In this document: in pieces, positions 34,013 through 42,939 of the stretch
How the letters are laid out: each line of letters begins with the position of its first letter
How positions within the stretch are numbered: the first letter of the stretch is position 1
Origin: Methylophilus sp.
GTDB lineage: Bacteria > Pseudomonadota > Gammaproteobacteria > Burkholderiales > Methylophilaceae
Assembly (NCBI RefSeq): GCF_008015755.1
Contig: NZ_SSGF01000023.1
Coordinates: 30,686 to 94,685, forward strand
Reading direction: 5' to 3'
DNA: 64,000 bases
Translations under genes and position numbers: made by a program
The notes under the pieces: generated by a model
What the model was told of the DNA's origin: nothing
The model's input: the letters and a program-made list of their open reading frames with translations, nothing else
Database searches by the model: none

Positions 34013-36043
34013 TTATTGTGCCATGCCATTATGCCTGAGCAAGGCATCCAGGCTGGGCTCGCGGCCTCTAAAGGCGACAAATGATTCCATGGCCGGACGG
34101 GCGCCGCCTTGGGCCAGCACTTCGTTTTTAAAGCGGCTGCCAGCGGTTTCTGAGAGCACGCCCAGTTCTTCAAACAGGCTGTAGGCATCAGCGGAGAGCA
34201 CTTCTGCCCATTTGTAGCTGTAGTAACCTGCGGCATAGCCGCCGGCAAAAATATGGCTAAAGCTGTTGGGGAAGCGGTTCCATGCTGGTGGGCGGAGTAC
34301 GGCGACTTCGTTACGCACTTGTTCCAGCACATCGAGTGCGGTTTGTGTGCCTGCCGGGTCAAAGGTGCTGTGCAAACGCATATCAAACAATGAAAACTCG
34401 ATCTGACGCACTGTCTGCATACCGGCCTGGAAGTTTTTGGCGGCGACCATTTTGTCAAATAGGGCGCGTGGCAATTGTTCACCGCTTTCTACGTGGGCCG
34501 TCATATGGCGCAATACGTCCCATTCCCAGCAGAAGTTTTCCATAAACTGGCTAGGCAGTTCGACCGCATCCCACTCTACGCCTTTGATGCCAGACACGCT
34601 GTACTCATCGACTTGCGTCAGCATGTGGTGCAGGCCGTGACCAAACTCATGGAACAGGGTGATGACTTCGTCGTGCGTAAACAGGGCAGGGTTGTCACCG
34701 ACCGGCGCTGAGAAGTTACAGGTCAGGTAGGCGACGGGCAGCTCAATGCCATGGTCGGTTTTGCGGCGCGTAATGCATTCGTCCATCCAGGCGCCGCCAC
34801 GTTTGCCATGGCGCGCGTACAAGTCGAGATAAAAATAGGCAATCGGCTGGCGTTGCTGGTCGCTGATCTCATAAAAGCTGGCATCTTTATGCCACAGCGG
34901 GGCGTCGGTTTTGCGTACTTGTACACCAAAAATGGTTTCGACGACTTTAAACAAGCCCGCCAGCACTTTGTCTTCAGGGAAGTATTGTTTGACTTCCTGG
35001 TCGGAGAAAGCATATTTTTCTTCACGCAGTTTTTCGCTGATAAACGCTACATCCCAGGCTTGCATGTCGCTAAAGCCCAGTTTTTCGGCATAGGCTTTGA
35101 GTTCAGCCATGTCTTTTTCGGCGTAAGGTTTGGCGCGTTTGGCCAGTGTGTCTAAAAACTCAATCACTTGTGCTGGCGTGTCGGCCATTTTGGTGGCCAG
35201 CGACAGTTCGGCATAATTATTAAAGCCTAATAATTGTGCTTCTTCACGTTTGAGTTTGAGCAGGTCGGCAATCAGGTGCGTGTTATCCCATTCTGGCTTG
35301 CTAAACTCTGAGGCACGTGTGGCATAAGCGCGATAGAGCGTTTCGCGCAGCTTGCGGTTTTCGCAATACTGCATCACTGGCATGTAGGACGGGAAGTGCA
35401 ACGTGAACAGATAACCGGTTTTGCCTTCAGTCTTGGCGGCTTCGGCAGCCGCTTGTAAGGCATCTTCTGGTAAGCCGTTTAATTCAGCCGCATCAGCGAC
35501 TATATGTTTGAAGTCGTTGGTATTGTCGAGGATATTCTCTTCAAATTTGCTGCCTAATTTAGATAATTGCTCGGCAATGGCTTTAAAACGCACTTTTTCT
35601 GCCGCGGGCAGCTCGGCGCCACCGAGTTTAAAGCCACGGACTTCGTTGTCGATGATTTTTTGTTGTGCACGGCTCAGCTTGCTGTAGCCTGCGCTCGACT
35701 GGATCGCCTTGTATTTGTTATACAGGCGTTCGTCTTGCGATAAATCGCTATAAAAATCAGTTAACTTGGCCAGGTTGTCATTATAGGCTTCGCGCAGTTC
35801 GGGTGTATTCACCACGGCATTCATATGGCCGACCGGCCCCCAGCTACGCGATAATTTTTCTGAGTAATGTTCAATCGGTTGCACAAAATTCTGCCAGTCA
35901 GGCGTTTCGCTGGCGGTCGCTAATTGCTCCACCAAGGCGCGGCCTTCGGTCAGCAGGCTGTCAATCGCCGGAGACACATGCTCTGGGCGGATATCATTGA
36001 ATTTTGGCAGGCCGTTAAAAACGAGTAATGGGTTAGTGCTCAC
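34013..36043 (-). CDS. prlC: Oligopeptidase A
   Basis: This cytosolic M3-family zinc metallopeptidase degrades small peptides and cleaved signal peptides. The 676-residue protein carries HEFGHGLHHM (His465, Glu466, His469), GVEWDAVELPSQFMENFCWE just after it, supplying the third zinc ligand Glu, and the FAGGYAAGYYSYKWAEVLSAD segment near the C-terminus. The start is GTG 36043 with AAGGA eight bases upstream. It follows the ptsI gene on the same strand after 120 bases, enough for its own promoter. Overlapping frames in the same stretch are shadows. Confidence 0.96.
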   Translation of the reverse strand: MSTNPLLVFNGLPKFNDIRPEHVSPAIDSLLTEGRALVEQLATASETPDWQNFVQPIEHYSEKLSRSWGPVGHMNAVVNTPELREAYNDNLAKLTDFYSDLSQDERLYNKYKAIQSSAGYSKLSRAQQKIIDNEVRGFKLGGAELPAAEKVRFKAIAEQLSKLGSKFEENILDNTNDFKHIVADAAELNGLPEDALQAAAEAAKTEGKTGYLFTLHFPSYMPVMQYCENRKLRETLYRAYATRASEFSKPEWDNTHLIADLLKLKREEAQLLGFNNYAELSLATKMADTPAQVIEFLDTLAKRAKPYAEKDMAELKAYAEKLGFSDMQAWDVAFISEKLREEKYAFSDQEVKQYFPEDKVLAGLFKVVETIFGVQVRKTDAPLWHKDASFYEISDQQRQPIAYFYLDLYARHGKRGGAWMDECITRRKTDHGIELPVAYLTCNFSAPVGDNPALFTHDEVITLFHEFGHGLHHMLTQVDEYSVSGIKGVEWDAVELPSQFMENFCWEWDVLRHMTAHVESGEQLPRALFDKMVAAKNFQAGMQTVRQIEFSLFDMRLHSTFDPAGTQTALDVLEQVRNEVAVLRPPAWNRFPNSFSHIFAGGYAAGYYSYKWAEVLSADAYSLFEELGVLSETAGSRFKNEVLAQGGARPAMESFVAFRGREPSLDALLRHNGMAQ

Positions 36044-36163
36044 AACAGTATCCTTTGTGTTATGCGATATAGCGATAGAGGCCTATTATTGGCCAAATGT
36101 TCGCACTTGGGTGATTGTATATATTGATGATGGTGATGAGTTTTACTAAATACAAGGCAGCGG

Positions 36164-37915
36164 CTAGAGCAACTCACCATTATATTTTTTAATCAGCGGC
36201 ACAATTTTTTCCAGATCATTGAATGACAAGATCTTTTTGGCCTGCTTGGCCAGCACATTCTCTTCACTCTGCAGGATTTGCGACTTCACGCTCAGAATAT
36301 GCGCTGGATGCATCGATAGCTGGCGCATACCCATGCCTATCAGCAAGCGCGTCAGTTTGATATCGCCCGCCATCTCACCACAGACCGAGACGGATTTGCC
36401 AAATTTGGCGGCGGCCTGAATTGTGATCTGGATCAGGCGAAGCACTGCTGGATGCAGCGGGTTATACAAATGCGCCACCGCATCATCGGCGCGGTCAATC
36501 GCCAGCGTATATTGAATGAGGTCGTTGGTGCCAATGGATAAGAAGTCCAGTTCTTGTGCAAAGGCGTCTGCATTAATGGCGGCGGCGGGGATTTCAATCA
36601 TGCCGCCAAGCTGGATCTGCTCGTCAAATCGAATTTTTTGCTGGCGTAACGACTCTTTGGCCCGCTCCAGCAACAGTTTGGTTTGGCGTAACTCTGCCAG
36701 GGTCGACAGCATGGGGATCAGGATTTTGACCTGGCCATAATGCGAGGCACGTAACAGCGCGCGGAACTGCGTATGAAAAATATGTGGCTCGGCCAGGCAA
36801 TAGCGCACGGCGCGCAACCCCAGTGCCGGGTTGGTGGCGGTGACCACTTCATCCGGGTTGAGTTGTTTGTCGGCACCGATATCCAGCGTACGGATGGTCA
36901 CCGGATGGCCTTTCATCGCCTCAGCCACGTGTTTGTAGGCCTCGAACTGTTCCTGTTCGTCTGGCATTTCTGCGCGGTTCATAAACAGAAACTCGGTGCG
37001 GTATAACCCGACGCCCACCGCCCCCGAGGCTTTTGCACTGACGACATCTTCCGGCACTTCAATGTTGGCGAATAAATCAATCGCCACGCCATCCACGGTC
37101 ACCGCTTTGGTGGTTTTAATCAGTTGCAGTTTTTGTTGCGCCAGTTGCCACTGGTTTTGTTTGAGTTGATACTCGGACAGGACTTCGGGGTCTGGATTGA
37201 CGATGACCACGCCTGCCGCGCCATCGACAATCATCAGCTCGCCGTCGTTGATTAAATCGCGGGCGCGTTGCAGCGCGACAATCGATGGAATATTCAGGCT
37301 GCGTGCCAGAATGGCGGTGTGCGAGGTGATACCGCCGACATCGGTGATAAACGCTGCAAACTGGTGATGTTTAAACTGGATGGCGTCGGCCGGGGAGACG
37401 TCATGCGCCACCAGGATCATGGCACGCTCTTGCCGCGCCTGTAGTTTCTTTTCACTGGCCGCCAGTTGGTCGCGGCCCAGCAATACCTTAATCACGCGCT
37501 CGACAACCTGCACCACATCCTGTTTGCGTTCGCGCAAATACGCATCTTCAATGGCGTCAAACTGCGCCACGATGTCGTCCATTTGCTGCTTGAGCGCCCA
37601 TTCGGCATTACACAACTCATTACGAATAATCGCTTTGGGTGCCTCGGAGAGCGACTTGTCGCTGAGCATGGCTAAGTGCGTGTTGATAAATGCACTCAGC
37701 TCAGCGGGGGCATTTTTGGGCAATTGTGCTTTGAGTTGCTCCAGGTCTTGCTTGACCAGGGCGATGGCGCGTTCAAAACGGGCGATTTCTTCAGCGACCC
37801 CGTCAGCGTCAATTTTAAAGTGCACCACTTCCAGCAGGGCATGGGAAATCAGGTGGGCATGGCCAATGGCAATGCCACTAGAAACGCCCACACCGTGCAT
37901 GCTGAAACTGGTCAA
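36164..37915 (-). CDS. ptsI: Phosphoenolpyruvate-protein phosphotransferase, PTS enzyme I
   Basis: Enzyme I takes phosphate from PEP and gives it to HPr. The N-terminal domain has the active-site His199 in GGITSHTAILARS, and the C-terminal TIM-barrel part has GLYRTEFLFMNR, DIGADKQL and GTNDLIQYTLAIDR with CGEMAGD supplying the catalytic Cys. The TTG at 37915 is used as start: it directly follows the HPr stop, has GAGGG seven bases upstream and gives the usual betaproteobacterial N-terminus (MxxFxxHGV). The ATG at 37900 is the alternative. It is translationally coupled to ptsH and last in the hpf-ptsI run. Confidence 0.95.
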   Translation of the reverse strand: MTSFSMHGVGVSSGIAIGHAHLISHALLEVVHFKIDADGVAEEIARFERAIALVKQDLEQLKAQLPKNAPAELSAFINTHLAMLSDKSLSEAPKAIIRNELCNAEWALKQQMDDIVAQFDAIEDAYLRERKQDVVQVVERVIKVLLGRDQLAASEKKLQARQERAMILVAHDVSPADAIQFKHHQFAAFITDVGGITSHTAILARSLNIPSIVALQRARDLINDGELMIVDGAAGVVIVNPDPEVLSEYQLKQNQWQLAQQKLQLIKTTKAVTVDGVAIDLFANIEVPEDVVSAKASGAVGVGLYRTEFLFMNRAEMPDEQEQFEAYKHVAEAMKGHPVTIRTLDIGADKQLNPDEVVTATNPALGLRAVRYCLAEPHIFHTQFRALLRASHYGQVKILIPMLSTLAELRQTKLLLERAKESLRQQKIRFDEQIQLGGMIEIPAAAINADAFAQELDFLSIGTNDLIQYTLAIDRADDAVAHLYNPLHPAVLRLIQITIQAAAKFGKSVSVCGEMAGDIKLTRLLIGMGMRQLSMHPAHILSVKSQILQSEENVLAKQAKKILSFNDLEKIVPLIKKYNGELL

Positions 37916-38185
37916 TTACTCGCCCTCACCAAAGTAGTCGTTGACTAGCGCCTGCAGCGCAGCAATTGCTTGCTCTTCATCGGCGCCGGTGGCTTCGATC
38001 TCAATGATGCTGCCTTTGGCCGCGGCCAGCATCATCACCCCCATAATGCTTTTGGCATTGACGCGGCGGCTATTTTTCTCCACCCAGACCTCACTTTTAA
38101 ACTGACTGGCAGTTTGGGTGAACTTGGTAGAGGCGCGGGCGTGCAAACCGAGTTTATTAATGATTTCGAGAGAGAGTTTTGCCAT
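37916..38185 (-). CDS. ptsH: Phosphocarrier protein HPr
   Basis: HPr is the small phosphocarrier between enzyme I and EIIA. Both regulatory residues are present: His15 (GLHARAS), phosphorylated by enzyme I, and Ser46 (AKSIMGVM), the target of HPr kinase/phosphorylase, whose gene lies 1.3 kb upstream in the same run. The 89-residue length is normal for the family. Because no sugar permease is encoded here, HPr is likely to serve regulation rather than sugar uptake. Confidence 0.97.
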   Translation of the reverse strand: MAKLSLEIINKLGLHARASTKFTQTASQFKSEVWVEKNSRRVNAKSIMGVMMLAAAKGSIIEIEATGADEEQAIAALQALVNDYFGEGE

Positions 38186-38197
38186 AGAGTGTAAGTG

Positions 38198-38605
38198 TTA
38201 TTGTGCGTGATGACAGGTGGTTTTGGTAAAGTGGACAACGCCATCGCGGCCGCCACTGAGGGCTTTCTGGATGCAGGAATGCAGGCCTTCATGGCGATAG
38301 TTAAGCACGCGGACCAGCATCGGCAGGTTGACGCCAGCGACGCCTTCAATGGCATCAGGTGTTAACAGCCGGGTGACGATGTTGCAGGGGGTCGCGCCAT
38401 AAATATCTGACAACACCAATACGCCTTGGCCACTATCCAGGCTTTTAACCAGCGCTTCTGCCTTGGGCAACACACTGGCAGGGTCGTCATGTTTTGAGAT
38501 TTCCAGAAAATCCAGCTGTGCCGGGCGATTGCCCATCACATGCGTCGCGCAATCGATCAGGCTGGGGCCCAGGCTGCCATGCGCAATAATCAATACACCA
38601 ATCAT
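38198..38605 (-). CDS. PTS EIIA component, mannose family
   Basis: This is a free-standing EIIA of the mannose/fructose family (PF03610 type). The active-site His9 lies in GVLIIAHG, and the domain continues with GQGVLVLSDIYGATPCNIV, where the family has DLxGGSPxN. With 135 residues it is a single domain with no IIB or IIC partner nearby. In proteobacteria with an HprK-linked PTS such orphan EIIA proteins are regulators, but the target is unknown. Twelve bases separate it from ptsH, 24 from rapZ. Confidence 0.9.
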   Translation of the reverse strand: MIGVLIIAHGSLGPSLIDCATHVMGNRPAQLDFLEISKHDDPASVLPKAEALVKSLDSGQGVLVLSDIYGATPCNIVTRLLTPDAIEGVAGVNLPMLVRVLNYRHEGLHSCIQKALSGGRDGVVHFTKTTCHHAQ

Positions 38606-38629
38606 AATTTTGCTCTCAGAATCCGTAAA

Positions 38630-39511
38630 TTAGGGGGAGGTTGCGGCATGCGCATCTTGCAACTCACGATGACGTATCATGACTTGATGCTGTTGCTTGA
38701 AATATGCCCCCAGTTGTTCCACCAGATAGACAGAACGGTGTTGCCCCCCGGTGCAGCCGATGCCGATGGTGACGTAGCTGCGATGATCGTGATAAAAGCT
38801 TGGTAGCCATTTTTCTATATAGTGCTGAATGTCACGCTGCATTTCAAGCACTTGTGGTTCGTTTTGCAAAAATTGCTGAATTGGCGCCTGTTTGCCATTG
38901 TAAGGGCGCAAAATCGGGTCGTAATGCGGGTTAGGCAGGCTGCGCACATCAAACACAAAGTCGGCATCGAGTGGAATGCCGTGTTTGAATCCAAACGAAA
39001 TAAACGACAACACCAGCGAATGTGGCCGCGATTGCTGATAGCTTTGCTCAATTTGCAGCATCCAGTCACGCGTATGGTGACGCAAGGCATTGGCGGATAA
39101 ATTACTGGTGTCTACATGATGCCCCAGGTTGTCGAGCCCCGACAGCAGGTCGCGTTCATGGTTAATGCTTTCGGCCAGTGCCTGATCAGGCGTGCTCAGC
39201 GGATGTTTGCGCCGGGTTTCAGAGAAGCGTTTGACCAGCGTTTCCAGGTTGGCGTCCAAGAACAGCAAGTGCACGGCAATGCCCTGGGCTTTCAGGGTTT
39301 GCAAGATATCCGGCAGTGATTCAATCGCAATGCTGCGGCTATCAATGCTGACAGCGACCTTGGCCGCATCACGGTTGGCGACGTGGCTCTGGATATGCGG
39401 CAGCAAGGTGGCAGGCAGGTTGTCAATACAGTAATAGCCGCTGTCTTCAAACACCCGCAAAGCGATGGTTTTACCCGAGCCAGATAACCCTGTGACAATC
39501 ACCAGCTGCAT
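38630..39511 (-). CDS. rapZ: RNase adapter protein RapZ (YvcJ family nucleotide-binding protein)
   Basis: RapZ binds nucleotides and, in E. coli, hands the sRNA GlmZ to RNase E to control amino-sugar synthesis. The 293-residue protein has the Walker A GLSGSGKT at residues 8-15, EDSGYYCIDNLP, a Walker B-like DxRSLPNPH segment (FDVRSLPNPHYDP), and the C-terminal IGIGCTGGQHRSVYLVEQL, the signature of the RNA-binding domain. It lies 13 bases after hprK, the common order in this phylum. Confidence 0.95.
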   Translation of the reverse strand: MQLVIVTGLSGSGKTIALRVFEDSGYYCIDNLPATLLPHIQSHVANRDAAKVAVSIDSRSIAIESLPDILQTLKAQGIAVHLLFLDANLETLVKRFSETRRKHPLSTPDQALAESINHERDLLSGLDNLGHHVDTSNLSANALRHHTRDWMLQIEQSYQQSRPHSLVLSFISFGFKHGIPLDADFVFDVRSLPNPHYDPILRPYNGKQAPIQQFLQNEPQVLEMQRDIQHYIEKWLPSFYHDHRSYVTIGIGCTGGQHRSVYLVEQLGAYFKQQHQVMIRHRELQDAHAATSP

Positions 39512-39524
39512 GTAACCACCCTTT

Positions 39525-40475
39525 TCATCGTAATTTGCTTTCTCTCAGCATGATTTGTTTTTGCCGCTGGGTGAGTTGTTTGGTGGCATTGACGCCGCGC
39601 AACAAGAGCATATGGTTGCGCACAGCGGCTTCCACCAGCACCGAAATGTTGCGGCCAGCCGCAATCGGAATAATGACTTTGCTGATTTCGACATCCATCA
39701 CGCGCTGGGTTTGCCGGTTGGCACTCAGGCGGTCGAGGTCTTGCGGCTTCATTTCATCGGCCAGTTCCAGCTGTATCATCATGTCCAGTGGCTTGGTTGG
39801 TTTGACCGCATTATCACCATAGAGTGCGCGGATGTTCAAAATGCCCAGGCCACGTACCTCTAAAAAATCTTGAAGCAGCTCTGGGCAGCGCCCTTCAACG
39901 CGTTCTGGTGAGGTGCGGTAAAAGTCGACAATGTCGTCGGCGACCAAGCGGTGACCGCGTGAAATGAGTTCCAGCGCCAGCTCGCTTTTACCAATCGCTG
40001 CACTGCCGGTGATGAGCACGCCAAAACCTTGCACCTCCATAAACACGCCATGCATACTGGTGGTTTCTGCGGTCGCCACGGCCAGGTAGTGGCTGAGCAA
40101 CTCCATCAGCTGCGGGCTGATCATGGGAGTGGTAAATAAGGGGGTTTGTGTTTGCTGGGCGGCCTCCAGCATGATGGATGGCACTTTTTCGCCGTTGGCC
40201 ACGACCACCATCGCCAGGTCGGTCGAGAATAAATTACTCACGGCTTGCTGCAGTGCCAATATGCTCAGGCTTGCCAGATAGTCCATTTCGGCACAGCCCA
40301 GCACTTGTACGCGGTTGGGGTGCACAAAGTTTAAATGTCCGACCAGCGCCAACGAGGGCTTGGTAACCGTGCCAGAGTTCAGTATTTTTTGACCGCCAGA
40401 CTCACCTGCCACCCATTTCAATTTGAGTTTGCTGCGAATCTGTTTGTACAAATCAGTGACTGAGATTTGCGCCAT
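39525..40475 (-). CDS. hprK: HPr kinase/phosphorylase
   Basis: HprK phosphorylates Ser46 of HPr with ATP or pyrophosphate and also reverses the reaction. The C-terminal catalytic domain carries the P-loop GSAAIGKS at residues 157-164 and the family signature EGRCPELLQDFLEVRGLGIL; the N-terminal domain (1-125) is the usual regulatory part. I use ATG 40475 (MAQISVTDLYKQ), which matches the common family N-terminus, over ATG 40490; neither has a good ribosome site. In many relatives ptsN lies between hpf and hprK; here it is absent. Confidence 0.95.
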   Translation of the reverse strand: MAQISVTDLYKQIRSKLKLKWVAGESGGQKILNSGTVTKPSLALVGHLNFVHPNRVQVLGCAEMDYLASLSILALQQAVSNLFSTDLAMVVVANGEKVPSIMLEAAQQTQTPLFTTPMISPQLMELLSHYLAVATAETTSMHGVFMEVQGFGVLITGSAAIGKSELALELISRGHRLVADDIVDFYRTSPERVEGRCPELLQDFLEVRGLGILNIRALYGDNAVKPTKPLDMMIQLELADEMKPQDLDRLSANRQTQRVMDVEISKVIIPIAAGRNISVLVEAAVRNHMLLLRGVNATKQLTQRQKQIMLRESKLR

Positions 40476-40577
40476 ACGTGTTGCCAACATATAAACGTGG
40501 AATGGACATCCATTTTACAACTGATTGCAGATTGGCGGGGGTGAAATGACGTAAAAATGCGGTGTGGCGGGTGATGA

Positions 40578-40603
40578 GTTCTCTACCCGGGCGGGTAGAG
40601 AAC
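40578..40603 (-). terminator. Long perfect hairpin between hpf and hprK
   Basis: GTTCTCTACCC (40578-40588) and GGGTAGAGAAC (40593-40603) pair without a mismatch around GGGC. On the minus strand it lies 13 bases after the hpf stop, but the next T-run is some 14 bases away, so it may be an mRNA-stability or attenuation element rather than a full terminator. Confidence 0.45.
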
Positions 40604-40615
40604 GAGAGGCAAGAC

Positions 40616-40942
40616 TTAGGAACTTAACTGGTGTTTGACTGCGCCACCAGATTTATGATGGTCACCGTGTTTTTCCTTGTGTTTCAATACCTGACGGTCA
40701 AGTTTGTCAGTCAGCATGTCGATGGCACTATACATATTGTCATCGCTGCAGGTTGCGTGTAAATCGTTGCCTGGCACATGTAGTGTCGCTTCAACCTTTT
40801 GGGCAAGCTTTTCAACAGACATGGTGACTTTGACATCAATCACATGATCAAAGTGATTGCTGATGCGGGAGAACTTGGATAACACGTACTCGCGCAATGC
40901 CGGTGTGATTTCTAAATGATGTCCTGTAAGTTGTAAATTCAT
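40616..40942 (-). CDS. hpf: Ribosome hibernation promoting factor (short form)
   Basis: HPF binds the 30S subunit in the A/P-site region and drives or stabilises ribosome dimers in stationary phase. The 108-residue protein has the S30AE domain: LTGHHLEITPALREYVLSKF, DVKVTMSVEKLAQKVEATLHVPG-type strand region, and DNMYSAIDMLTDKLDRQVLKHK, with a short basic His/Lys tail. No C-terminal dimerisation domain is present, so it is the short form. The start is ATG 40942, since AAAGGAG lies six bases upstream; the longer frame to 40993 is not used. It is probably the first gene of the hprK-rapZ-PTS run. Confidence 0.93.
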   Translation of the reverse strand: MNLQLTGHHLEITPALREYVLSKFSRISNHFDHVIDVKVTMSVEKLAQKVEATLHVPGNDLHATCSDDNMYSAIDMLTDKLDRQVLKHKEKHGDHHKSGGAVKHQLSS

Positions 40943-41139
40943 GACAAACTCCTTTTTCTGAAATTGCCCCACCGGATTTCGCGAGTTATTCACTGCGCGA
41001 AAGCGCGATAAGACAGTTTCAGTTTACTCTTTTGAACAACAGATGCAACCCGGAAGTGAAGCGGCTTTTTGATGCTCATCATACATTACGCACACTGTTT
41101 GCCAGTATACAAGCGCGGCAGCGCGCCCTTTAAGAAGGA

Positions 41140-41778
41140 TTATCTTGCTTTTCTCAAGGTCAGATTAATGCGCCTGTGCCCCGTCAGCGCATGTTCGCCT
41201 GGCTTGACTACTGCTACACCGTGATAAAAGCGTCGGCTGGCACCGCCCCACACCACCACATCGCCATGTTGTAACGGAATACGCACAGATTTGTCACTGC
41301 GTTTAGCGCCGCCAAACATAAATGTCGCCGGGAGCCCTAGGGATACCGAGACAATCGGCTGCGAAAAGTCCTGTTCGTCTTTGTCCTGATGCAAGCCCAT
41401 TTTGCTGCCTGGTGCGTAACTATTCATCAGGCAGCTGTCGGGCACAAAATCGCTGTAACCGGCCTCTGCGGCCGCACTTGCCGCCAGTTGCAATATGGCT
41501 GGCGGGATTGCGGGCCATGGTTCCCCTGTCAGTGGATTGTGCGCGCGATAGCCATAGCTTTGAGCATCGCTGACCCAGCCCCACTCCCCCATGCTGCTGG
41601 TCGCTACCGACATCGGGTAACCCATGGGCGTCATCATGCACTGGGCTGGATGCGCCAACAAATGCTGCATGACACATTGCCACAGTGCGGCCATGTCGGG
41701 GAGGGCAAAGCCAGGTAGCCAATAGGCCCCGGTTGCGATGGCTATCGGCGCAGTTGGCTGTTCAGAAAATAAATCCAT
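41140..41778 (-). CDS. alkB: Alpha-ketoglutarate-dependent DNA repair dioxygenase AlkB
   Basis: AlkB removes N1-methyladenine and N3-methylcytosine lesions by oxidative demethylation with Fe(II) and 2-oxoglutarate. The 212-residue protein has the metal triad His130-x-Asp132 (GLHQDKDE) and His186 (FYHGVA), and the 2-oxoglutarate-binding C-terminus RxNLTxR (Arg203 and Arg209). The substrate-lid segment NSYAPGSKM precedes. It starts nine bases after the stop of the NodB-like gene, so the two may be cotranscribed, although a functional link is not obvious. Confidence 0.95.
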   Translation of the reverse strand: MDLFSEQPTAPIAIATGAYWLPGFALPDMAALWQCVMQHLLAHPAQCMMTPMGYPMSVATSSMGEWGWVSDAQSYGYRAHNPLTGEPWPAIPPAILQLAASAAAEAGYSDFVPDSCLMNSYAPGSKMGLHQDKDEQDFSQPIVSVSLGLPATFMFGGAKRSDKSVRIPLQHGDVVVWGGASRRFYHGVAVVKPGEHALTGHRRINLTLRKAR

Positions 41779-41787
41779 CGTGTCTCG

Positions 41788-42714
41788 TTATGGCATCCAT
41801 TGCAGGGTGACATGGTGTTGTTTGGCTAATTGTTCCATGCGCGGAATCGCGCGTTCCAGGCGCAGCAGGTAGTCTGCGGCAGACTCCTGATGAAAACCCA
41901 TGACCATCACCGGCTGGTGGGCATTTAATAATTGCTCAAACAAGGTGAGCAACTGCTTTGCGCTGGTGTAATCGGCCATGGCAGCGTTGTCAGGGTATTC
42001 CATCAGTTGAAAGCCCAGGGCATAGGGTTGATCCAGAAATGTGTTTTCCGTGTTGGTGATTTTACGCGGGTGCAGTTGTTGTAACAGTTTGACCAAGGGG
42101 CTATCGACATGCCAGCGCGTGGTGAGCAGGTTGGCGTCAATCCGCGAACTATCCCACAAAAAATGGTTGGCCTCCAGCGCAGCTTGCAGCTTGGGACCAA
42201 ACTGCCAGGCCCCCGCCCGAAAATGGCGCGGATAATTAAAGCCGTTGCTCACCATGAGTTCGCTGGCACAACTGACCAACTGCGTGAGTTCGGTCTGGCT
42301 ATAGGCATATTCCAGGCTGACGGTGTGGCCGCAACTCGCGTGCGTGCAATTTTCATCGGCGCCAGAAATCGACGGCGCAGACTGATAGCGGATGCCGCAA
42401 TAATTCACCAGCGTGCGCATGGGGTGTATATGCAGGCCGATGGTGTCGTGTGGCAAAAAAGTGCTGCGTATCTGGCTACCCACTTGCGCACGGTTGATGC
42501 CTGGCTGGACAAAATAAGCGGGATTAATCAGGTGTAGTAGCGGCACTTGTGGAAACTGCTGCCGAAATTTCTGCATGGCTTGCAGATTGTCTTCTTGCAG
42601 CGACAGGCCTTCCCAGTCGACCGTGACCCATAACTGCATGACCTCGCGCGCCAGTGTGGGCAACGGTAGGCTCAACAGCAGTGTCATCAGCCAGGATTGG
42701 TAAAAGTAACGCAT
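41788..42714 (-). CDS. Secreted polysaccharide deacetylase-like (NodB-fold) protein
   Basis: The 308-residue protein begins with a signal peptide (residues 1-22, ending PTLA). The mature part has NodB-like motifs: VTVDWEG (motif 1, metal Asp), GLHIHP (motif 2, a HxH-type metal pair), RAGAW (motif 3) and, near the end, VMVMGFHQES. The substrate is unknown. An insert at about residues 125-145 contains three Cys (CG..., CTHASCG). The fold usually hydrolyses N-acetyl groups of cell-wall or surface polysaccharides. It is followed closely by alkB. Confidence 0.7.
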   Translation of the reverse strand: MRYFYQSWLMTLLLSLPLPTLAREVMQLWVTVDWEGLSLQEDNLQAMQKFRQQFPQVPLLHLINPAYFVQPGINRAQVGSQIRSTFLPHDTIGLHIHPMRTLVNYCGIRYQSAPSISGADENCTHASCGHTVSLEYAYSQTELTQLVSCASELMVSNGFNYPRHFRAGAWQFGPKLQAALEANHFLWDSSRIDANLLTTRWHVDSPLVKLLQQLHPRKITNTENTFLDQPYALGFQLMEYPDNAAMADYTSAKQLLTLFEQLLNAHQPVMVMGFHQESAADYLLRLERAIPRMEQLAKQHHVTLQWMP

Positions 42715-42927
42715 CTTGCTACGCGCTCCTTGTCAGGTGGGGGCGGGTGCGACTCATCCCTTGGTGTTACTGAGGCGGGTGCGCCTCATCTATATCGGCA
42801 GGGTCGCACGAGGTCAACGACGGCTCATCAGCGTCACCGCCTACTGCCTGATTCACTGCACCCGCCTGCGTATTTTAGGCGATTATGACGCAAGAAGCCA
42901 ATGCGCAGGCGGCTGGTGGGGATAGCG

Positions 42928-42939
42928 TATAATGCAGCC
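42928..42939 (+). promoter_or_regulatory. TATAAT box directly before the MFS gene
   Basis: A perfect -10 hexamer TATAAT (42928-42933) is followed by six bases and the ATG at 42940, so the predicted transcript start coincides with the start codon. I see no -35 box at 15-18 bases upstream. Confidence 0.35.
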
